Assembly: GCA_002307375.1 (NCBI GenBank)
Contig: NTJI01000001.1
Coordinates: 310,001 to 374,000, forward strand
Direction: 5' to 3'
DNA length: 64,000 nucleotides
Origin: Lysobacteraceae bacterium NML93-0399
GTDB taxonomy: Bacteria > Pseudomonadota > Gammaproteobacteria > Xanthomonadales > Xanthomonadaceae
Shown piece by piece: positions 54,805 to 63,705 of the stretch (positions are counted from its first letter, which is position 1; each line of letters starts with the position of its first letter). The translations under genes were made by a program, and so were the position numbers. The notes below the pieces were generated by a model. That model was not told where the DNA came from, did not search any database, and was given only the letters and a program-made list of their open reading frames with translations.

Positions 54805-56784
54805 TTACAGACGCGCTTCGTTGACGGTGATCTTCATCTCGCGGCGCAGCGAGCGCTGCAGGACTTCCGCATCCTCGCTGCCGAGCAGACTGCCCAGCTG
54901 CTGGCGCAGCATCGCCTGCTCCTGTTCCGGCGCTTCGTCCGGATTGCCCGGTTCGACCCGCGTCACTGCGAACACCACCGCACTGCCGTCGGGCAGCATC
55001 ACCTTGCCCGGTGTCGGCGCCTCGCCGCTGGGCGGCGCTGCACGGAAGTAGGCCTGGCTGGCGGTCGCATCCGGCACCGGCGCGCCGCGCGGAATGCCGG
55101 GCACGTCCTGCGCCTGCAGACCGCGCTCGTCCGCGAGCGCCTGCACGGTCTTGCCGCCCTGGAGTTCGGCCACCATCGCGTCGGCGGTCTGCTGTGCCTG
55201 GGTCCGCGCACGGTCGGCGCGCACTTCGGCGATCACGCGTTCGCGCACCTGGTCGAGCGGCTGCGCGCGCTCGGGCGTGTGCGCGGTCACGCGGATGAAG
55301 ACTGTCTGGTTGGGCGCGATCTCGATCGGGTCGCTGACCGTACCGTCCTGGGTCAGGGCCTCGGAGAACGCCGCCTGCACCACCGCGTTGTTGGCGGCAA
55401 TGCCGCTGCCGGCGCCGCGTGCGAAGGGCGCAAGGGTCTGGATCTGCACACCGGCAGCGGCCGCCGCCGGCTCGAGCGACATCGGGCTGCGGTTGATCTC
55501 ATCCACCACGCGTCCGACCTGCTCGTTGTAGGCACGCGAACCGTCGCCGTCGCGCACTTCGCGCTCCATCTGTTCGCGCACGTCCTCGAACGCGACCGGC
55601 GTGCCCGCGTCCACCTCACGCAGCTGCAGCACATGCCAGCCGTAATCGGTCCGCACCGGTGCGCTGATGGTGTCGGCCTGCATCGCGAACAGTGCGTCGT
55701 CGAACGCGCCGCCCATCATTCCCTTCTCCATCCAGCCCAGATCGCCACCGGCGTCCTTCGAGCTCGGATCATCGGAGTTCTCGCGGGCGAGCGCGGCGAA
55801 GTCGGCGCCCGGCGCCTGCGCACGGGTGGCGATATCGGCCGCGCGCGCGCGCGCGGCGTCCTGCGTGGCCTGGTCGGCATCGGCCGGCACTTCCACCAGG
55901 ATGTGCGATGCCAGGCGGCGCTCGGCAGTCGCAAAGCGCGACTTGACCTGCTCGAAGTGCGCCCGCGCCTCGGCCTCGTCCACTTCGGTGTCGGTGTCGG
56001 CAGCCGCCGCGCGCAACTCGATGTATTCGAGGGCGACCTTCTCCGGCTCGCGATAGCGCGATGCGTGCGACTCGTACCAGGCCTGCTGGTCGGCTTCGCT
56101 CACCGGCGCCTCGTCGACCGCCGGCGGCGGCACGACGACGAAACTCACATCGCGGCGCTCGCCCAGCAGACGCATCAGGCGCGTGGTCTCGCCCTCGGTG
56201 ACGAACGCCGACTCGGCGATCGCCTGCGGCACCAGCGCGCGCTGCAGGTCGATGCGGATGCTTTCCTGGAATTCGCGCGGGGTGCGCGGCGGCTGCGTGG
56301 ACTGCAGCGCCATCTGATACCGCTGCGGATCGAAGCGACCCTCGACCTGGAACGCGGGGATCGAACGGATGATCTCCTGCACCTGGGCATCGCCGACGAC
56401 GATGTTCGCGCGGTCGGCCGCCAGACCCAGCACCGCGCGGTCGATCAGCTGCTCGAGCACCTCGCGCTTGCTCTCCATCGTCTCGAAGCCGCGTGCATCG
56501 AATGCCTCGCCTTCCTGCTGGCGGCGCTGCTCGCGCGTGCCGTCGAAGGCCTGGCGGAACTCCTCGACACTCACTTCCGTCGACGACCAGGCGAACTTGC
56601 GCACCAGCCACCAGTCAGGTGCCGACTGCCACCATTTCGGCGGCGCTTCGACCTTGGCCGCATAGTCGGCATTGTTCTGGAACAGGTACTGCTCCATCCC
56701 GAAGAACGCGAAGGGAACCGCAAGCACCGCGACGATGGCGATGGCGATCCAACCACTGGTCTTGTCTCGAAGCGCTTGCAGCAT
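54805..56784 (-). CDS. ppiD: Periplasmic folding chaperone PpiD (SurA_N and PPIC domains)
   Basis: 659 residues from ATG at 56784 (MLQALRDKTSGWIAIAIVAV); the open frame before it has no similarity. One N-terminal membrane anchor (IAIAIVAVLAVPFAFFG). A SurA_N_3-type chaperone domain follows, with FDPQRYQMALQSTQPPRTPR. A parvulin-like PPIC domain is at about 300-400 (ASHILVEVPADADQATQD, GGDLGWMEKGMMGGAFDDA). A second helical domain completes it. It sits at the Sec translocon and helps outer-membrane proteins exit. Divergent from hupB. Confidence 0.94.
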   Translation of the reverse strand: MLQALRDKTSGWIAIAIVAVLAVPFAFFGMEQYLFQNNADYAAKVEAPPKWWQSAPDWWLVRKFAWSSTEVSVEEFRQAFDGTREQRRQQEGEAFDARGFETMESKREVLEQLIDRAVLGLAADRANIVVGDAQVQEIIRSIPAFQVEGRFDPQRYQMALQSTQPPRTPREFQESIRIDLQRALVPQAIAESAFVTEGETTRLMRLLGERRDVSFVVVPPPAVDEAPVSEADQQAWYESHASRYREPEKVALEYIELRAAAADTDTEVDEAEARAHFEQVKSRFATAERRLASHILVEVPADADQATQDAARARAADIATRAQAPGADFAALARENSDDPSSKDAGGDLGWMEKGMMGGAFDDALFAMQADTISAPVRTDYGWHVLQLREVDAGTPVAFEDVREQMEREVRDGDGSRAYNEQVGRVVDEINRSPMSLEPAAAAAGVQIQTLAPFARGAGSGIAANNAVVQAAFSEALTQDGTVSDPIEIAPNQTVFIRVTAHTPERAQPLDQVRERVIAEVRADRARTQAQQTADAMVAELQGGKTVQALADERGLQAQDVPGIPRGAPVPDATASQAYFRAAPPSGEAPTPGKVMLPDGSAVVFAVTRVEPGNPDEAPEQEQAMLRQQLGSLLGSEDAEVLQRSLRREMKITVNEARL

Positions 56785-57049
56785 GGGTCGGGGCACGGGA
56801 TGGCGAGCCGCCCAGTGTACCCGCAAGCCCGGTGCCGCGCAGGGCGCGCGGCCGGGGCGCAGCGCGGTTCCGGGGGGCATCGAGAGCCGTTCAGTCCGGG
56901 GCGTGACCGCGGTCGTAATCACCAGAACGATCGCGTACCATGCGCGCCTGACCGCAACCCACGTCCTGCGCGTCGCGCACAGTGCGCCGCACGCCGGATG
57001 CTCCAGACGTACGCCACGTCGCTATCTCAACAAGAAGAGGAATTCACTG

Positions 57050-57328
57050 ATGGCCATGACCAAGTCCGATGTCACCGCCCAAGTCGCCGAAGCCGCAGGC
57101 CTGTCGCGTGCCGACGCCGGCCGCGCCATCGACGCGCTGCTCGACACCATCACCGCGGCGCTGAAGAACGGCGACACGGTGAACTTCGTCGGCTTCGGTT
57201 CGTTCGTCGCCCGTCCGCGCGCCGCGCGCACCGGCCTGAACCCGCAGACCAAGGAACAGATCCAGATCCCGGCTTCGACCGTGCCTGCATTCAAGGCTGG
57301 CAAGGCGCTCAAGGATGCGGTAAAGTAA
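57050..57328 (+). CDS. hupB: DNA-binding protein HU-beta
   Basis: 92 residues from ATG at 57050, with AAGAGGAA about 8 bases upstream. The HU/IHF core is complete: GDTVNFVGFGSFVARPRAAR and TGLNPQTKEQIQIPAS. It compacts and bends DNA. tRNA-Val begins 20 bases after the stop without a terminator, so the mRNA and tRNAs may be one transcript processed by RNases. Confidence 0.95.
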   Translation: MAMTKSDVTAQVAEAAGLSRADAGRAIDALLDTITAALKNGDTVNFVGFGSFVARPRAARTGLNPQTKEQIQIPASTVPAFKAGKALKDAVK

Positions 57329-57348
57329 GCGGCTTGATTGTTCCGCAT

Positions 57349-57423
57349 GGGTGCTTAGCTCAGCGGTAGAGCGTCTCCTTTACACGGAGAGGGTCGGGGG
57401 TTCGAAACCCTCAGCACCCACCA
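57349..57423 (+). tRNA. tRNA-Val (anticodon TAC)
   Basis: 75 bases including CCA. Acceptor GGGTGCT pairs with AGCACCC. The anticodon loop TTTACAC gives TAC, reading GUA. It lies 20 bases after hupB and 15 bases before tRNA-Asp. Confidence 0.95.
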
Positions 57424-57438
57424 AAGAGTTCAAAGCGC

Positions 57439-57515
57439 GGAGCGGTAGTTCAGCTGGTTAGAATGCTGGCCTGTCACGCCGGAGGTCGCGGGTTCGAGTC
57501 CCGTCCGCTCCGCCA
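57439..57515 (+). tRNA. tRNA-Asp (anticodon GTC), copy 1
   Basis: 77 bases including CCA. Acceptor GGAGCGG pairs with CCGCTCC. Anticodon loop CTGTCAC gives GTC. A terminator follows. Confidence 0.95.
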
Positions 57516-57525
57516 GTTACATCGG

Positions 57526-57553
57526 AAAACCCCGCAGAGATGCGGGGTTTTTT
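57526..57553 (+). terminator. Terminator after tRNA-Asp copy 1
   Basis: Stem AAAACCCCGCA / TGCGGGGTTTT with loop GAGA and further Ts. Confidence 0.88.
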
Positions 57554-57863
57554 GTTGCCTGTCGTTCGACCGCAGCCGCGCTGCTGGTGCTTGCGACGCG
57601 CGTGGCGGAGGGCTGTGTCGTCGATGCATCTCCATGGGGCATTTTCGAGAACTGCGTGTCAGCACGCGTGCCGCGTCGTGTCGCACACACGTTTGTTCGG
57701 GTACCACCCCACCGGCTCGCGCTTGCGCCTCGATGCCGACCGCAACTGCATTAGCGGTCTGCAATCACACCGTGCGCGATGCGTTTTTGCGCCTCGCGTT
57801 CGCGACATCCAACACGAACGAGAAAAAGTTGTCACAGGCTCTTCCCAAGCGCGCAAATCCATG
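57554..57863. other. Spacer between the two tRNA-Asp genes
   Basis: 310 bases without a supported gene. It is less GC-rich than the surroundings near its end (AACGAGAAAAAGTTGTCA), which may be the promoter region of the second tRNA-Asp. Confidence 0.5.
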
Positions 57864-57869
57864 TAGAAT
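57864..57869 (+). promoter_or_regulatory. Possible -10 for tRNA-Asp copy 2
   Basis: TAGAAT lies 10 bases before the tRNA start. No proper -35 is found 17 bases upstream; TTGTCA at 57829-57834 is 29 bases away, too far for a classical pair. A very short leader is implied. Confidence 0.3.
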
Positions 57870-57879
57870 CTCGCGCCTC

Positions 57880-57956
57880 GGAGCGGTAGTTCAGCTGGTT
57901 AGAATGCTGGCCTGTCACGCCGGAGGTCGCGGGTTCGAGTCCCGTCCGCTCCGCCA
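57880..57956 (+). tRNA. tRNA-Asp (anticodon GTC), copy 2
   Basis: Same 77-base sequence as copy 1 as far as I can compare by eye. It is followed by its own terminator and sits just before the convergent TonB receptor gene. Confidence 0.95.
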
Positions 57957-57966
57957 GTTGCAAGCG

Positions 57967-57994
57967 AAAGCCCCTGCAGAAATGCAGGGGCTTT
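57967..57994. terminator. Bidirectional terminator between tRNA-Asp copy 2 and the TonB receptor
   Basis: Stem AAAGCCCCTGCA / TGCAGGGGCTTT with loop GAAA. It serves the tRNA on the plus strand and the receptor gene (stop at 58031) on the minus strand. Confidence 0.88.
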
Positions 57995-58030
57995 TCGTTA
58001 TGCGCGCATGCCGATGCGCGCGTGCATGCC

Positions 58031-60823
58031 TCAGAAATCGAAGCTGATGTTCGCGAACACCTGCCGCCCGATCGCGCTGTAGCTGCTGGCGAAGTACGGC
58101 CAGGCGGTATGCGAATCATCGCGCGGCGGCATCTCGTCGAGCAGATTGAGCACGCTGATGCCGAGCGTCACGGTGTCGGTGATGCGATGCGACACGTCGG
58201 CGTTCCAGATCACATAGGCCGACGTGCGTCCCGGAATCGCGACACGGTTGTAGTTCGGTCGGCTGCCGTAGCGATAACCGTAGAGGCTCGCGTTCCAGCT
58301 GTCGTTCGACCAGGCGGCGCGCCAGTTCGCACGGCTGCGCTGCGCGTTGTATTCGATCGTGCTGCGCACGTCGCGCGGCGCCTCGTCGCCGAACTCGGCC
58401 ACTTCGAACTCGAGCACATGCGTGTAGCCGGCCTGCAGGTCGAGAGCGCCCCAGCCTCCGAGGTCGAGACCGTAGCGCAACGAAGCGTCGAGCCCTTCGG
58501 TGCGCATCAGCGCGGCATTGATCGGATAGGTCGCAAAACGCGTGATGCGACCCTCGGGGTTGAGATCCGACACCACGCGCTCCACCGCGCCGGCATAGAA
58601 CTGGCAGGCCTGCGACGCGACATCGACCGCATTGCCGTCGCGGTCCCGACCGAGCCGACAGTTGGCCTCCTGCTCCAGGTAGTAGCTGTTGGAGAGCGCC
58701 TGTACCCGGCCCTCGAGTTCGATGCGGTACCAGTCGGCGCTGATCGACAGGTTCGGCAGCACGTCCCAGACGATGCCGAGGGTCGTCGACTTGCCCTGCT
58801 CTTCCTCGAGCAGCGGGTTCGAGGACTGGGTCATATAGGTCTGGTAGTTGTAGGCCGCAGTGCACTCGGGCGTCTCGGCCACGAGGCCGTTGAGCCGGCA
58901 CAGGTACTCGTCGTCGACGAACGGATTGGAGCCGGTGGTACCGGCGTAGATCCACAGCAGATCCGGCGCGCGAAAACTCGTCGCGTGTGCACCCCGCAGC
59001 AGCAGCGTGTCGAAGGGGCGCCACTCCAGGCCCGCCTGCCAGGTGATGGCATCGTCGACCGAGGTGATGTCGTCGTACTTGTCGTAGCGTCCGGCGAGTG
59101 TGGCTTCGAGACGCGAGAACACCGGCACGCGGAATTCGAGCCCGGCGGCGTAGCGGTTGCGCGGGCCGCCGCCCGGCGTGCTGGTGAGGTTGTAGACGCG
59201 ATCCGGGCCGGTGTAGTCGACGGTCGTGCGCGGGTCGGGCGTCAGCGAATACTCCTGTTTGGCTGCCTCGACGACGGCCGCCATCTGCAGCGGGCCGGCC
59301 GGCAGATCGAACAGCGGGCCGCTGAAGACGAACTGGGCCTGGTCGGACTTGGACACGCCGCTGCTGACGACCGTCGTGGTGAGCTGGTCGTAGAGCGCCG
59401 CCGAGCCCGGCGCGAACAGCCGGTCGGTGTTGAACTCGCGGATCTCGGTGCCATCGGCGGTGTAACCGAGGATCGGGCCCATGTAGTGGTCGCGCACCGC
59501 GCGGGTCAGAAAGCGCGGCCGCGTGGTGGTGATCTCGAAGCGCGACGAGGTCACGCTGGCATCCCAGTCGAAGCGGCCATCGCCGAGCGTGCCGCGCAGA
59601 CCGGCGTTGATCGACCACGCGCGTTCGTCGTACTCGATGTACTTGGTGCCGCCGACTTCATCGGGCAGAAAGATGCGCTGCGCGGTGACGAGGCCGCGCA
59701 CCGGGTCCTGCACCGTGAGCGGCGATTCGCCGATGTAGTAATGCGTCTGGCTGGAGCTCTTGTCGTTCGAGTCGCTGCCCAGCAACTGTGCGTAGCCGGT
59801 CAGCGTGTCGCTGAAATCGAAGCTGCCCGATACGTAGCCCGAGGTCTTGCCGTAGGCGTTCTGGATCGAGCGTGCGTTGTAGTAGTCGAGCGCACCGCAG
59901 CGGTTGGGCACGGCGACTGTCGAGGCCGAATGGAAGGGCACGAAGTCCGGATTGGTCGCCTCGCAGGCCTCGAGCATCGCCTGGTAGGACGGCGAGAGCG
60001 CGCCGCTGTCGCCGCGCCACAGATAGTTCTGCCCGGCGCGGAAGTAGACGCCACTGATCGAAGCGGTCGGGCGCTCGGGATTGGTGCGGTATTGCGGATG
60101 CGCCAGATAGGTCAGATCGCGTTGCGAAGCGACGATCTCCTCGCGGTCGAGCCGCTCCAGCGCGTAGGTCAGGCTCCAGCGATCGCCCGTGCGTCCGCCG
60201 GTCCACTGGAACAGGCCGGTGTCGCCGCCACCCTGCGTCGTGGTGCCGCCACGCAGGCGGATGGTGTCGCCGCTGAAGTTCTCCTTGGTGATGATGTTGA
60301 CCACGCCGGCAACCGCATCCGAGCCGTAGATCGCCGAGGCGCCGCCACTCATGACCTCGATGCGCTCGATCGCCGCGGCCGGAATGCTGCCCAGGCTCAC
60401 TGCGGTGCCGTTGGAACCATAGGGCTGCGGGTAGTCGGCCAGGCGCTGGCCGTTGAGCAGGATCAGCTGGTAGCCCGGCCCCAGCCCACGCAGGTTCATG
60501 AACTGGCCATTGGGCGCGTTGCCGGTCTGGTCGGCTTCGTTGAGCGTGTTGCCGGTGAACTGGGTCAGCGTGCCCAGCGATTCCCAGACCGTGCTGAAGC
60601 CCTGCTTCTGGATCTCCTCGGCGGTGATCACCGTGACCGGCGCCGGGCCTTCGACCTGCGTGCGCGCGATGCGCGAGCCGGTGACCTGTACCTGGTCGAG
60701 CGTGCCGATGGGATCGTCGGCGCCGGTCGGCGTCTGCGCGGTGGCCGGCATGGCGAGCGCCAGCAGCAATGCGGCGCCGAGGCAGGCGAACACGGGCGGA
60801 TGCAACGTGGACGTGCGGGTCAT
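58031..60823 (-). CDS. TonB-dependent outer-membrane receptor
   Basis: 930 residues from ATG at 60823. Signal peptide LGAALLLALAMPATAQ. The start of the mature part (LDQVQVTGSRIARTQVEG) is the TonB-box/plug beginning, and the plug domain has MNLRGLGPGYQLILLNGQRL and SGGASAIYGSDAVAGVVNII. The rest is a 22-strand barrel ending in aromatic Phe (NISFDF). The sequence resembles the large xanthomonad class that imports oligopeptides or glycans rather than siderophores. It has four cysteines in a loop region that may form bridges. The ligand cannot be told; the next genes act on peptidoglycan. Confidence 0.9.
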   Translation of the reverse strand: MTRTSTLHPPVFACLGAALLLALAMPATAQTPTGADDPIGTLDQVQVTGSRIARTQVEGPAPVTVITAEEIQKQGFSTVWESLGTLTQFTGNTLNEADQTGNAPNGQFMNLRGLGPGYQLILLNGQRLADYPQPYGSNGTAVSLGSIPAAAIERIEVMSGGASAIYGSDAVAGVVNIITKENFSGDTIRLRGGTTTQGGGDTGLFQWTGGRTGDRWSLTYALERLDREEIVASQRDLTYLAHPQYRTNPERPTASISGVYFRAGQNYLWRGDSGALSPSYQAMLEACEATNPDFVPFHSASTVAVPNRCGALDYYNARSIQNAYGKTSGYVSGSFDFSDTLTGYAQLLGSDSNDKSSSQTHYYIGESPLTVQDPVRGLVTAQRIFLPDEVGGTKYIEYDERAWSINAGLRGTLGDGRFDWDASVTSSRFEITTTRPRFLTRAVRDHYMGPILGYTADGTEIREFNTDRLFAPGSAALYDQLTTTVVSSGVSKSDQAQFVFSGPLFDLPAGPLQMAAVVEAAKQEYSLTPDPRTTVDYTGPDRVYNLTSTPGGGPRNRYAAGLEFRVPVFSRLEATLAGRYDKYDDITSVDDAITWQAGLEWRPFDTLLLRGAHATSFRAPDLLWIYAGTTGSNPFVDDEYLCRLNGLVAETPECTAAYNYQTYMTQSSNPLLEEEQGKSTTLGIVWDVLPNLSISADWYRIELEGRVQALSNSYYLEQEANCRLGRDRDGNAVDVASQACQFYAGAVERVVSDLNPEGRITRFATYPINAALMRTEGLDASLRYGLDLGGWGALDLQAGYTHVLEFEVAEFGDEAPRDVRSTIEYNAQRSRANWRAAWSNDSWNASLYGYRYGSRPNYNRVAIPGRTSAYVIWNADVSHRITDTVTLGISVLNLLDEMPPRDDSHTAWPYFASSYSAIGRQVFANISFDF

Positions 60824-61053
60824 GCAGCGGTCTCCCCTGATGGCGTGGCGACGCCCTGCATGCGGCGGCTCTCGAGCACCGGCATGGCGACGTCGAACAG
60901 CAACCCGGCCGCCCGAGATCGGGCCCCTATCGGGCGGGCATGACACCGTCATTACACCGGCCTCCGCGACCTGTCAAACCGCCCGACCGCCTTGTCCGAT
61001 GGCGCAAAACACCTATGCTCGATGGTTCCACGCATGTTTTTGCGGAGACGCGG

Positions 61054-62469
61054 ATGTCATCGTTTCCAGTGTTGCCGACCGCCTTGCGCAGCGTCTGCGC
61101 CGGACTGCTGGTGGCGGCCGCGCTTGTCATGCCGGCGACTGCAGCGATGGCCGCAACGGCGCCGGCCATACCGGGCCTCTCTGCCGCACAGTGGTCGCCC
61201 GATTACTGGATCGAACGCCTCGACGCGCCGGACGCGGTGATTCTCGACCGCGCCCGGATCGATGCGCAGAACGCGGCGATGCGCAGCGAGGATGCCTCGA
61301 TCCATGCGCCGCTCGCCCTGCTCGACCGGCTCGACCGGCTCGACCGGCGCACCGTCGTGGGCTGGATCGAGGCGATCTCCAGGCGCCCGACCGCGCCGCG
61401 CTTCACGGCTTCGGGCGAAGTCACGCCCGCGACGCTCGAGGCCTGGGTAGAGGCGCTGCAACTCGACGCGATCCCAGCCGAGGTCGAAACGCGTTTCGGC
61501 CTGGTCGTGCGCCGCGCCGACGTGCGCGCGTTCCCCACCGCCACACGCGTTTTCAGCCGGCCCGACGACACCGACATCGACCGCTTCCAGGAGGATGCGC
61601 TGTTCCCGGGCACGCCGGTGGCGATCGTGCACGGCAGCCGCGATGGCGCGTGGATATTCGTCGTCAGCGAGCGGTACCGCGGCTGGGTCGAACGCGCGCG
61701 TGTCGCGGTCGGTACGCGTGACGCGGTGGCGGGCTACGCGGCGCGGGCTGCCGAAGGCGTCGTCGTCACCGGCGCGAGCGCGCGCACGGTGTTCACACCG
61801 GAAGCGCCGGCGGTTTCGAACGTGCAGCTGGAGATGGGCGTGCGCGTCCCGCGCATGGACTGGCCCGCGACGCAGGTGCTGCACGGTCAGGTGCCGGCGT
61901 TCGGACGCGTCGTCGAACTGCCCGTGCGTGGCGACGACGGCGCGCTGTCGTTCGCGCCGGCCCTGTTGCCGGCCTCGGCCGACGTGGCCGATGCGCCCCT
62001 GCCCTACACCCGCGCCGCGCTGATCGGCCAGGCGTTCAAGTTTCTCGGCGAGCGCTACGGCTGGGGGCATGCCTACAACGCGCGCGACTGCAGCGGCTTC
62101 GTCTCGGAGATCTACCGCAGCTTCGGCATTCTGCTGCCGCGCAACACCAGCGCGCAGGCGGTGAGCCCGGCGCTGGATCGCATCGAGGTGCCTCTGGCGA
62201 TGTCGCATGCGCAGCGCCTGCAACTGCTGCGCGACACCGATGTGGGCGACATGGTGTTCATTCCCGGCCACGTGATGATGGTCATCGGCCACGTCGGCGA
62301 CGAACCCTGGGTGATCCACGACACTGCCGGTATGAGCCTGCGCGGCGACGACGGCACCGCGGTGCGCCTGCCGCTCAACGGTGTCGTGGTCACGCCACTG
62401 ACGCCGATGCTGTCGGGCGACGACGGCTTCACCATCGACCGCATCACCAGCATCCAGCGCGTGCGCTGA
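61054..62469 (+). CDS. SH3-domain NlpC/P60 peptidase
   Basis: About 471 residues from ATG at 61054; an ATG at 61018 is possible but would push the signal peptide away from the N-terminus. Signal peptide LLVAAALVMPATAAMAA. SH3-like domains at about 140-290 (VRRADVRAFPTATRVF, SERYRGWVERARV). The NlpC/P60 domain at about 320-465 has Cys346 in ARDCSGFVSEIYRSFGI, His in PGHVMMVIGHVG and VIHDTAG. It likely cuts gamma-D-Glu-diaminopimelate bonds in cell-wall peptides. An in-frame LDR triplet repeat (three 9-base units at 61321-61347) occurs near residue 90. Confidence 0.88.
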   Translation: MSSFPVLPTALRSVCAGLLVAAALVMPATAAMAATAPAIPGLSAAQWSPDYWIERLDAPDAVILDRARIDAQNAAMRSEDASIHAPLALLDRLDRLDRRTVVGWIEAISRRPTAPRFTASGEVTPATLEAWVEALQLDAIPAEVETRFGLVVRRADVRAFPTATRVFSRPDDTDIDRFQEDALFPGTPVAIVHGSRDGAWIFVVSERYRGWVERARVAVGTRDAVAGYAARAAEGVVVTGASARTVFTPEAPAVSNVQLEMGVRVPRMDWPATQVLHGQVPAFGRVVELPVRGDDGALSFAPALLPASADVADAPLPYTRAALIGQAFKFLGERYGWGHAYNARDCSGFVSEIYRSFGILLPRNTSAQAVSPALDRIEVPLAMSHAQRLQLLRDTDVGDMVFIPGHVMMVIGHVGDEPWVIHDTAGMSLRGDDGTAVRLPLNGVVVTPLTPMLSGDDGFTIDRITSIQRVR

Positions 62470-62498
62470 GTGCGCGCGCCTGACGGACACGACCTGCG

Positions 62499-63596
62499 AT
62501 GAAGATCACCGAGATCCGCCTGGGCATGGTGCGCGTGCCGCTGAAGACGCCGTTCAAGACCGCCTTGCGTACGGTGGACAGCGTCGAGGACATCCTCGTG
62601 TCGATCCACACCGACACCGGCCATACCGGCTACGGCGAAGCGGCGCCAACGGCGGTGATCACCGGCGACACGCAGGGCGCGATCGTCGGCGCGATCTCGA
62701 CCGTCATCGCGCCGCGCCTGATCGGCCGCGACGTCGCAGACTTGAACGCGCTCTGCCGGCTGGTGCAGACCGCGCTGGAGCGCAACACCAGCGCCAAGGC
62801 CGCGGTCGAGATCGCGCTGTACGACCTGTTCGCGCAACTGCACGGCGCGCCGCTCTACCGCATCCTCGGTGGCGGCACGCCGGTGCTGCGCACCGACATC
62901 ACGATCAGCGTCGATGCCACCGACACGATGGTCGCTGATGCGGTCGCCGCCGTGGACGCCGGCTTCGACGCGTTGAAGATCAAGATCGGCCAGGACCTGC
63001 GCCTGGATCTCGAGCGCATCCGTGCGATCCACGCGGCCGTCGATGGACGCGCGCAGTTGCGGCTCGACGCCAACCAGGGCTGGACGCCGCGGCAGGCCGT
63101 GCAGGCGATGCGCCGGCTCGAAGCGGCCGACATCGAACCCGAACTGCTCGAACAACCGGTCAAGGCGCGCGATCTCGCGGGGCTCAAGTACGTCACCAAA
63201 CGCGTGCACGTGCCGGTCATGGCCGACGAAAGCGTGTTCGGGCCGCTGGAGCTGATCGAACTGATCCGCATGCGCGCGGCCGACATCGTCAACATCAAGC
63301 TGATGAAGAGCGGCGGGCTGTCGAATGCGATCCGGCTGGCCGACATCGCCGGACTGCACGGCGTGACCTGCATGATGGGCTGCATGATCGAAACCGGCAT
63401 CAGTGCCGCTGCGGCCGCGCATCTGGCGGTTGCCAAGGCGGACGTCATCAGCAAGATCGATCTCGACGGGCCGTCGCTGTGCGCGTCCAATCCGGTCGAG
63501 GGCGGTGTGATGTTCGACGGCGCGCGGATCGAGATCGGCGATGCGCCGGGCTTGGGCATCACGTCGGTGCGCGACGTGATGCCGATCGCGGGTTGA
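62499..63596 (+). CDS. L-Ala-D/L-Glu (dipeptide) epimerase
   Basis: 365 residues from ATG at 62499, 29 bases after the peptidase gene. Enolase superfamily, muconate-lactonising subgroup: catalytic KxK (Lys160, Lys162 in DALKIKIG), metal ligands Asp190 (RLDANQGW), Glu218 (LLEQPV) and Asp243 (MADES), second-side Lys267 (NIKLMKSGG), and the substrate-binding DxD near residue 321 (KIDLDGP). This set is that of dipeptide epimerases that convert murein L-Ala-D-Glu to L-Ala-L-Glu. The NlpC/P60 gene upstream makes a peptide-recycling role likely. Confidence 0.92.
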   Translation: MKITEIRLGMVRVPLKTPFKTALRTVDSVEDILVSIHTDTGHTGYGEAAPTAVITGDTQGAIVGAISTVIAPRLIGRDVADLNALCRLVQTALERNTSAKAAVEIALYDLFAQLHGAPLYRILGGGTPVLRTDITISVDATDTMVADAVAAVDAGFDALKIKIGQDLRLDLERIRAIHAAVDGRAQLRLDANQGWTPRQAVQAMRRLEAADIEPELLEQPVKARDLAGLKYVTKRVHVPVMADESVFGPLELIELIRMRAADIVNIKLMKSGGLSNAIRLADIAGLHGVTCMMGCMIETGISAAAAAHLAVAKADVISKIDLDGPSLCASNPVEGGVMFDGARIEIGDAPGLGITSVRDVMPIAG

Positions 63597-63705
63597 GCAC
63601 GGCCGGCACATGCGCAGCGCCGCCTGCATGTCCGCACCGCCACGCGATACGACGCGCGATGCGTCGAGCGCAGCGCACACGTTCACCATTTCCGAGGGTC
63701 TTCCG

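Noticed and set aside
57829..57869. TTGTCA and TAGAAT as a full promoter before tRNA-Asp copy 2
   Set aside because: The spacer is 29 bases, too long for sigma70; only the -10 is kept as a weak feature.
58022..60943. A 973-codon open frame on the plus strand opposite the TonB receptor
   Set aside because: It mirrors the receptor gene codon for codon. The product is Arg/His/Val-rich without domains, while the minus strand gives a clear plug and barrel; GC-rich shadow.
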